Source of the DNA: Chthoniobacterales bacterium
Lineage (GTDB): Bacteria > Verrucomicrobiota > Verrucomicrobiia > Chthoniobacterales > UBA10450
Direction: 5' to 3'
Assembly (NCBI GenBank): GCA_035274845.1
Contig: DATENU010000020.1
Location: forward strand, 298,832 to 362,831
Length of the DNA: 64,000 nt
Made by a program: the position numbers and the translations under genes. The notes below the pieces were generated by a model. It had not been told where the DNA came from. It worked only from the letters and a program-made list of their open reading frames with translations, and searched no databases. Positions 58,472 through 64,000 of the stretch are shown piece after piece (positions within the stretch are counted from its first letter, which is position 1; the number at the start of each line of letters is the position of its first letter).

Positions 58472-58801
58472 TTAAACCCGATCCGTCCGGTCGGGATTCG
58501 GTGTCCGAGCCTGATCCGGTTCGGTCCGGACTTCGGTCGCGGCGACATTCGCCGGCGAATTCTCAATGCGAGGAACGGTTGCCGCCGGGGTCTTGACGTC
58601 GGTCTTTGCCACATCCGTTTTCCCGGCGCTATGCAGCTCGTCGCTGAACTCATCTTTCGCTTTCTGAAATTCCTTGATAGCCGAGCCCATCCCGCGTGCG
58701 AGTTCCGGCAATTTCTTCGCGCCGAAGAGCACGAGAACGATCAGGAGGATGATGATCAAGTCAGGTCCGCCAAGGTTGGGCAGTAAAGCGAACAAGCTCA
58801 T
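58472..58801 (-). CDS. tatA: Twin-arginine translocase subunit TatA/TatE-like
   Basis: A 109-residue protein with one membrane helix followed by an amphipathic helix, the TatA/E pattern: LPNLGGPDLIIILLIVLVLFGAKKLPELARGMGSAIKEFQKAKDEF, with the conserved FGAKKLPELARG. The long polar tail (from about 50) is acidic and Pro/Thr-rich and varies freely in this family. ATG 58801 starts right before the helix; the upstream ATG at 58837 is not needed. No tatC is in the window. Confidence 0.92.
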   Translation of the reverse strand: MSLFALLPNLGGPDLIIILLIVLVLFGAKKLPELARGMGSAIKEFQKAKDEFSDELHSAGKTDVAKTDVKTPAATVPRIENSPANVAATEVRTEPDQARTPNPDRTDRV

Positions 58802-58878
58802 AATGGGCAAGCATCTGCCCATCTCCATAAGTTGCAAGGCATTTCATGGTCTGGCAGAGGCATGCTATGTAAGGACGC

Positions 58879-59595
58879 ATGGCTCGCCTTGGACAGGAGC
58901 TCAGGTCGCTTTTGGACAAGAAATATCGCCGCGCCTTTCGCAACCTGCGCCACCTTCCGCGACTGCCCTACCGTTATGTGATCGACGGTGGAGCGAACCG
59001 CGGCGCGTTTACCGACGCGTTCCTCCGGCTGCACAATCCGGAACGCGTCATCCTCGTCGAAGCAATTCCCGAATTGGCGGGGAAGCTGCGGACGAGATAC
59101 GCAAGTGATCCGCGCCTTGCCGTGGTGGCTGCGGCGCTCTCCGATCGCAACGGCGAGGCACGTTTTGAAATCAATCGGTCCGAAGCCTCTAGCTCGCTGC
59201 TTCCGATCGATTCACGAAATTCAAAGTGGTTTGGGCGTGATCTGACTGTGGCAAAGACAGTAACGGTTCCCACCGTGACGCTGCCGGAGTTGATGACGCA
59301 GCAAGGATTACAAAGCGTCGACCTGCTGAAACTAGATCTGCAAGGCGCGGAGCGACTGGTTCTGACTGGCGCCGCCGACGTGCTCGATCGTGTCCAGGTC
59401 ATCTACACGGAAGTGTTCTTTGAGCAGCTCTATGCCGGCGCCTGGCTCTTCTGGGAATCGAACGAATTTCTTTCCGAGCGCGGGTTCAAGTTGTGTGGCT
59501 TGTCCAACATCGTCCACGCCGCCGACGGCGACCTTGTCCAAGCCAACGCCACGTTCAGGCGAGTTCATGGAGACGGCCTGCCATCAGGCCGTTGA
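58879..59595 (+). CDS. FkbM-family methyltransferase
   Basis: A 238-residue SAM-dependent methyltransferase of the FkbM family: YVIDGGANRGAFTDAFLRLHNPERVILVEAIPELAGKLR (SAM-binding, GGANRG and VEAIP), VVAAALSDRNGEARFEIN and VDLLKLDLQGAERLVLTGAADVLDRVQVIYTEVFFEQLY (the LKLDLQGAE motif of FkbM). It should O-methylate a hydroxyl group, often on sugars or polyketides. It is followed by 127 bases with one CAAGGAG-type hairpin (59683-59707) before the next gene. No sugar cluster is adjacent. Confidence 0.9.
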   Translation: MARLGQELRSLLDKKYRRAFRNLRHLPRLPYRYVIDGGANRGAFTDAFLRLHNPERVILVEAIPELAGKLRTRYASDPRLAVVAAALSDRNGEARFEINRSEASSSLLPIDSRNSKWFGRDLTVAKTVTVPTVTLPELMTQQGLQSVDLLKLDLQGAERLVLTGAADVLDRVQVIYTEVFFEQLYAGAWLFWESNEFLSERGFKLCGLSNIVHAADGDLVQANATFRRVHGDGLPSGR

Positions 59596-59722
59596 GGGAA
59601 AGCGCAGCCTCGCATTGCGCCTCCGGCACGATGGTGCAGGCTCCATTCTGAGCTCCACCCCGAGGTGGCCAGACCCGAAAACGGCGGTTGCAAACCGCCG
59701 CTCCTTGATTGCAACATCAAGC

Positions 59723-60520
59723 ATGCGGTTTCTGATTTTCGGAATCATTTCGCTTGGGTTGCTGTCCTCCAGCCAGGCCGCCACTCTTGCCGGCCAGCAG
59801 GTCCAGCCCGGCGGCAAGATCGAGATCCGCTTCCCAGTCTCGAAATATTTCCAGGATATCGCGGCGCAGGCCGGCAACCCCAAGGTGGACACCGGCCGCG
59901 CCGTCCTGACGTTTCCGCCGTCCTTCGATCCAGCGCGCACCTGGCCTATCCTCATCGTCACCTCCACGAGCGATTTCCATCGGACCAGTGTGATGGATGC
60001 CGAATGGTATCGCGCGCCCGCGACCGCGGAAGGCTGGATCGTGCTCGGAGCGGACGCGACGATCAGTCCGCGCATCGATTCCACCCAGTGGCGTTTGGCC
60101 ATGCTGGCGGCGGCGCTGGAAGCCATTCGGAAGGAATGGCCCCAGAGTGCGCGATGGCCGGTGGCCTTTGCTGGGTTTTCAGGCGGGTCCAAACGCAGCG
60201 GCACGCTCGGCGCGATGCTGGCAAAGAGCGGTTCGGTCAGGATCTGTGGATTTTTCCTGAGCGGCATGAACGAGGACCGCCTCAGCGAAGGTTATAAGAG
60301 CTATCAGCCGGGTGCGGGCTTTCTGGAAGTGCCAGTCTGGTTGAGCAGTGGCGATCGCGATACCGTGGCGCTACCGCAAAGTCATATTCTCGTTAAGGCA
60401 TCTCTCGAACGCACCGGGTTCAAACGCGTCCGGCTCGAACAATTCAACGGCGGCCACCAGCTCAAGATGTCAGAAGTGCGGCGCGCGTTGCAGTGGTTTC
60501 GGCAACTGGGGCGATTCTGA
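59723..60520 (+). CDS. Secreted alpha/beta-hydrolase-like protein
   Basis: A 265-residue exported protein; signal peptide MRFLIFGIISLGLLSSSQAA. The mature part reads PILIVTSTSDFHRTSVMDAEWYRAPATAEGWIVLGADA, then VAFAGFSGGSKRSGTLGAML (nucleophile elbow GFSGG) and VPVWLSSGDRDTVALP with an acid and EQFNGGHQLKMSE with the His of the triad. It resembles extracellular esterases or polyhydroxybutyrate-depolymerase-like hydrolases, but the substrate is unknown. ATG 59723 gives the complete signal peptide. Confidence 0.85.
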   Translation: MRFLIFGIISLGLLSSSQAATLAGQQVQPGGKIEIRFPVSKYFQDIAAQAGNPKVDTGRAVLTFPPSFDPARTWPILIVTSTSDFHRTSVMDAEWYRAPATAEGWIVLGADATISPRIDSTQWRLAMLAAALEAIRKEWPQSARWPVAFAGFSGGSKRSGTLGAMLAKSGSVRICGFFLSGMNEDRLSEGYKSYQPGAGFLEVPVWLSSGDRDTVALPQSHILVKASLERTGFKRVRLEQFNGGHQLKMSEVRRALQWFRQLGRF

Positions 60521-60589
60521 TCCGAGATGCGAGATGCGAGATGCGGGATGCGAGATAACAAGCTTCTATCCCGCATCCCGGATCGCGTC
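60521..60589. repeat. Tandem GAGATGC repeats with an inverted copy
   Basis: GAGATGC is repeated four or more times in GAGATGCGAGATGCGAGATG and onward, and the following TATCCCGCATCCCG is the inverse of CGGGATGCGAGATA. The result is a long hairpin with a short spacer between convergent genes. It can act as a bidirectional terminator. A related short run of AATCTG-type repeats lies at 12282-12315. Confidence 0.55.
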
Positions 60590-61069
60590 TCATTCCTCGC
60601 CGTCGAAATAATCGAGAGATTCTCCGCGCAGAAGTCTCCGCTCAGGCGAACGGACCAGCCACTTCTTGCTGTCGGGATAGTAGGCCGATTCGCCGATTGG
60701 ATTGTCCGCCACGAGGAACATGACCAGGTCTTCGGACCCATCGTTCAGGAACGTGTGCGGTTCTTCCGGCAGGAAAATAAAGGCGTCGCCGCTCTCAATC
60801 GGCGTCGTTCCGTCCTTGTGCCGCACGACCCCTTTGCCCGAAAGCACGTAGTAAAACTCCCATTGCGCGCTGTGGGAATGATACGGATACGGAATTTTTC
60901 CCGGCGGAACGCGGGTGATCTCGACATCGAACGGATGCCGTTCCATCAAATCGGTCGAAGTGGGCTTTCGTCCCAGCGAGATGGAAATGTTTTTCCCCGC
61001 GCCGCCGAACTTGCCACTCGGCGATGCCCAGGTTTCCTCGGTGATGTCGTTGATGTTTACCTTGTTCAT
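60590..61069 (-). CDS. Cupin-domain protein
   Basis: A 159-residue single-cupin protein. The cupin motif 1, IPYPYHSHSAQWEFYYVLSGKGVVRHKDGT, has the metal ligands H..H....E; motif 2 is GDAFIFLPEEPHTFLNDG with the second His. The N-terminus (MNKVNINDITEETW) has a decayed copy at 61677-61737. The metal site is complete, but no specific activity can be assigned; small cupins serve as sugar isomerases, dioxygenases or sensors. It is co-directional with the YdjM-like gene, 22 bases downstream of its stop. Confidence 0.88.
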   Translation of the reverse strand: MNKVNINDITEETWASPSGKFGGAGKNISISLGRKPTSTDLMERHPFDVEITRVPPGKIPYPYHSHSAQWEFYYVLSGKGVVRHKDGTTPIESGDAFIFLPEEPHTFLNDGSEDLVMFLVADNPIGESAYYPDSKKWLVRSPERRLLRGESLDYFDGEE

Positions 61070-61091
61070 ATCTGTTCGATTCTATCGGACC

Positions 61092-61646
61092 CTAAGCCGG
61101 CTTGATGTTGCCCTTTTGGCATATTCTCCGAATCAGTAGCGCGGCGATCGAAAAAGCGAGAGCAGGCAACCATACCCACACGAATTCGCTCAAGAGAACA
61201 GAAATTCCACGGCCCGAGAAAAAGCTCAGACCCACTGGCGAGACTGAAATGGGAGTTACTGGGAAGAAATACCTGCCGGTATTGAAGGGACTGAAAAACG
61301 CGACGCCGAGGCCTCCGTCTGTGAATGCATCGAGGAGTCCATGAGACGCGGCCGCCAGAAAAAGGTAGAGCCATGTCCAACGGCGTTGCATCGATAAATC
61401 GGTTCGGCGGGATGCCCAAAGCAGCGCGACGGAAGCCAGCAAAGCAGCAAACAGAATCGAGTGGGTAAGTCCACGATGGCCCAAGAGATCGCCATACTCG
61501 ATCCCGAACCGGGAGCCGATTACGTCAATATCCGGCGCAATCGACACAGCAACCCCAAGCTCCGTCAAACGCCGCGGCACGGACCGCGCCGGGAAGCCGG
61601 CCATTAGCGCCACCGCGACCGCAGCGTGAGAAATTATGGTCGGCAT
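61092..61646 (-). CDS. YdjM-family putative metal-dependent membrane hydrolase
   Basis: A 184-residue integral membrane protein with about four helices. The family motifs are present: SHAAVAVALMAGF at the start, VSIAPDIDVIGSRFGIEYGDLLGHRGLTHSILFAALL (conserved D..D and GHRG.THS) and AAASHGLLDAFTDGGLGV (SHxxLD). LexA-regulated YdjM of E. coli belongs here. The histidines and aspartates suggest metal binding; the substrate is unknown. It ends 22 bases before the cupin gene. Confidence 0.88.
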   Translation of the reverse strand: MPTIISHAAVAVALMAGFPARSVPRRLTELGVAVSIAPDIDVIGSRFGIEYGDLLGHRGLTHSILFAALLASVALLWASRRTDLSMQRRWTWLYLFLAAASHGLLDAFTDGGLGVAFFSPFNTGRYFFPVTPISVSPVGLSFFSGRGISVLLSEFVWVWLPALAFSIAALLIRRICQKGNIKPA

Positions 61647-61676
61647 ATTCCGGGTGTCTCTAGCTTCTGCAGAAGG

Positions 61677-61737
61677 AATTGCCGGGCACGGAGGCCCAGG
61701 TTTCCTAGGTGATGTCCCTGATGTTTACCTTTTGCAT
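61677..61737 (-). pseudogene. Remnant of a duplicated cupin gene start
   Basis: Reading leftwards from ATG 61737 the sequence gives MQKVNIRDIT, then TAG, then ETWASVPGNSF. The intact cupin starts MNKVNINDITEETWASPSGKF. The match is nearly base by base (GATGTTTACCTT, CCCAGGTTTCCT), and one codon has become a stop (Glu to TAG). Similarity fades after about 60 bases and the YdjM-like gene follows. It is a fragment of a second cupin gene, not a gene in use. Confidence 0.7.
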
Positions 61738-61759
61738 CACGTGGATTATCGCAAAGCTT

Positions 61760-61785
61760 CAAGGAGCGGCGGTTTGCAACCGCCG
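61760..61785. repeat. CAAGGAG-type hairpin
   Basis: CAAGGAGCGGCGGTTTGCAACCGCCG, another copy of the dispersed element; about 40 bases later GGCGGTAAAGACACCGCCGCTATG (61823 onward) is a related palindrome. No gene lies between the pseudogene and glnA. Confidence 0.6.
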
Positions 61786-61875
61786 ACCCAATCGAAGGCG
61801 GCAGAGCGCATCACTAACATAGTCGGCGGTAAAGACACCGCCGCTATGTCGCTCGACCTCGCGGGCCTCCATTGT

Positions 61876-63303
61876 TTACACGTCGTAATACATCGCGAAC
61901 TCGTACGGATGAGGACGGAGACGCAGGGCGTCGTATTCCTTTTGTTTCATCTCGATCCAGTTCGCCACGAAGTCGGCGTTGAAGACGTCGCCTTTGAGCA
62001 GGAAACTGTGATCGTCACTCAAGGCCTTGATGGCGCCGCTCAAGGAATCGGGAACACTCGGGACGTTGGCGAGCTCTTCCGGCGGGAGCTCGTAGAGGTT
62101 TTTGTCGAGCGGATCACCGGGATCGATGCGGCTTTGGATTCCATCCAGGCCGGCGAGCAACAGGGCGGAAAAGGCGAGGTACGGATTCGCCGCGGGATCC
62201 GGGGTGCGGAACTCGATTCGTTTTGCCTTCGGGTTGGCCGAATAGGTCGGAATTCGGATCGCGGCGGAGCGGTTCCGGGCGGAATACGCAAGGTTGACCG
62301 GTGCTTCGAAGCCGGGAACGAGGCGCTTGTAACTGTTGGTCGTCGGATTTGTCAGGCAGGTGAGCGCGGGGGCATGCCGGAGAATTCCGCCGATGAAAAA
62401 GAGCGCCATCTCACTCAGGCCGGCGTAGCCATTGCCGGCGAAAAGCGGTTTCCCATCCTTCCAGAGAGACATGTGGGTGTGCATCCCCGAACCGTTATCG
62501 CCATAGAGCGGCTTCGGCATGAACGTCACGGTTTTGTTGTGCTTCTTCGCCACGTTCCGGACGATGTACTTGTAATACTGGAGGTGGTCGGCCATCGCTT
62601 TCATGGGCGCGAAACGAATGTCGATCTCGGCCTGGCCGGCGGTCGCGACTTCGTGATGCTGGCGCTCAATCGGGATGCCGGCTTTCTCGAGCTCAAGGCA
62701 CATTTCGTTGCGGAGGTCCTGCAAACTGTCCGCCGGCGCGACCGGGAAATAACCCTCTTTCGCGCGAATCTTGTAACCGAGGTTTGGAAATTCCTCGCGG
62801 GCGCTGTTCCAATGGCCTTCCGAGCTATCCACCAAATGATAGGAGGAGTTGCCGGAGTAATTGAAACGAACTTCGTCGAAGATAAAAAATTCCGCTTCCG
62901 GCCCGAAGAAAGCCGTGTCTGCGATGCCGGTGCTCTGGAGATACGCTTCCGCTTTTTCGGCGACGCCGCGCGGGTCGCGATCGTAAGGCTCGCGCGTGAT
63001 CGGATCGACGATGGTGCAGATGAGGCTGAGAGTTGGTTCGGCGTTAAAGACGTCCACCCACGCCGTCGCTGGGTCGGGAATTACGAGCATGTCGCTGGCG
63101 TTGATCGCGCGCCAGCCGCGGATGCTGGAGCCATCGAACCCAAGGCCGTCGGTAAAAATCTCTTCGTTATATTCGGTGAGAGTCGTGGTGAAATGCTGCC
63201 AGGAGCCCGGCAAATCGGTGAACTTGAAGTCCACGAGCTTGATCTCGTGGTCCTTGATCATTTTGCTGACGTCTGCGGGAGTTTTGTCTTTGTCTTTGGC
63301 CAT
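61876..63303 (-). CDS. glnA: Glutamine synthetase type I (GSI)
   Basis: A 475-residue type I glutamine synthetase. Marks are [27 protein letters not shown], the ATP/glutamate site [49 protein letters not shown] and [11 protein letters not shown]. The adenylylation tyrosine is Tyr404 ([10 protein letters not shown]), so GlnE-type control is possible. It makes glutamine from glutamate and ammonia in the cytosol, as a dodecamer. The glnB-type regulator lies 150 bases upstream on the same strand, the usual nitrogen-control pairing. Confidence 0.97.
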   Translation of the reverse strand: MAKDKDKTPADVSKMIKDHEIKLVDFKFTDLPGSWQHFTTTLTEYNEEIFTDGLGFDGSSIRGWRAINASDMLVIPDPATAWVDVFNAEPTLSLICTIVDPITREPYDRDPRGVAEKAEAYLQSTGIADTAFFGPEAEFFIFDEVRFNYSGNSSYHLVDSSEGHWNSAREEFPNLGYKIRAKEGYFPVAPADSLQDLRNEMCLELEKAGIPIERQHHEVATAGQAEIDIRFAPMKAMADHLQYYKYIVRNVAKKHNKTVTFMPKPLYGDNGSGMHTHMSLWKDGKPLFAGNGYAGLSEMALFFIGGILRHAPALTCLTNPTTNSYKRLVPGFEAPVNLAYSARNRSAAIRIPTYSANPKAKRIEFRTPDPAANPYLAFSALLLAGLDGIQSRIDPGDPLDKNLYELPPEELANVPSVPDSLSGAIKALSDDHSFLLKGDVFNADFVANWIEMKQKEYDALRLRPHPYEFAMYYDV

Positions 63304-63453
63304 GGGATTGGTTGGAGTGGTGGAGTAATGGAGTGGTGGATTGGAGAAAATCGCTAAATCATTAAGTCGCTAATTCGCTAAATGGAGACGCCGCGGAACG
63401 CGGGGTCGAGGGACTGGTGGTGTGGCGTGAGGCGAAGATGGGGCGTGATTTCG

Positions 63454-63846
<393 letters not shown>

Positions 63847-63918
63847 TCAGAGAAGACACCGGCAGCGCAAGCGCTGAATTTCCACCCGGTGCATCGCGAA
63901 TGTTCGGGCACCGTAATC

Positions 63919-63981
63919 CTCCTCGTCCTCGTCCTTCCAAAGCAACGCAAAATCGAGGACGAGGACCGAGGACGAGGACGA
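63919..63981. repeat. Inverted GAGGAC repeat pair
   Basis: CTCCTCGTCCTCGTCC at 63919-63934 and GAGGACGAGGACCGAGGACGAGGACG at 63954-63979 are inverted copies of a GAGGAC-type hexamer tandem, separated by about 20 bases, able to form a long hairpin. This is upstream of glnB and may mark a transcription boundary. Confidence 0.5.
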
Positions 63982-64000
63982 CAACGTGCGCTGCTGACAA

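Overview
The window is GC-rich, densely coded bacterial DNA. It most resembles a soil Verrucomicrobiota genome (Chthoniobacterales/Spartobacteria-like). That placement is an inference from the gene mix: secreted proteins carrying a tandem C-terminal module with repeated NLSTR and ND(N)W/LAP(G/T)ND motifs, M13 peptidase, Ku, a FkbM methyltransferase, and many palindromic intergenic repeats. No rRNA, tRNA, CRISPR, prophage or transposase gene was seen, and there is no marker gene to fix the taxon.

Layout. 1-4.3 kb: an incomplete WD40-like gene, then a RedB-like thioredoxin overlapping a membrane hybrid histidine kinase, then a receiver protein. 4.3-16.3 kb: TonB, M13 peptidase, a GluR0-like channel with an odd filter, a large secreted module protein, a VOC protein, an M24 peptidase, and an acyl-CoA ligase operon with a tiny lipoprotein. 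16.3-18.7 kb: a row of short same-strand genes separated by sites that look like integron attC sites, with no integrase. 18.9-28.4 kb: a TPR protein, a TraB-FMN reductase-DUF1801-CPBP operon, CrcB, DUF72, Ku, a secreted trypsin-like protease and a lipoprotein resembling the protease N-terminus. 29-33 kb: a di-heme cytochrome c, an overlapping small gene pair and two membrane proteins. 33.2-38.7 kb: a five-gene operon (CDP-alcohol phosphatidyltransferase, CdsA-like, PlsC-like, hydrolase-methyltransferase, PAP2-dual-specificity phosphatase) equivalent to E. coli ynbABCD plus an acyltransferase. 38.7-40.3 kb: a second attC-like cluster carrying two HEPN-like cassettes. 40.5-50.6 kb: CorA, a second module protein, a dioxygenase-like VOC protein, an aldehyde dehydrogenase and an osmoprotectant ABC transporter. 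50.8-53.6 kb: an ergothioneine operon (egtB-egtD). 53.7-64 kb: a LOG protein, an ACP/TlpA/ABC exporter operon, TatA, a FkbM methyltransferase, a cupin and its decayed duplicate, and glnA-glnB.

Palindromic repeats are a theme throughout. Elements starting with GTAG, single or in inverted pairs, and CAAGGAG-hairpins fill the gaps, and several have become the ends of proteins. The two most noteworthy systems are the attC-like cassette clusters and the ynb-type phospholipid operon. All functions are read from sequence motifs only.
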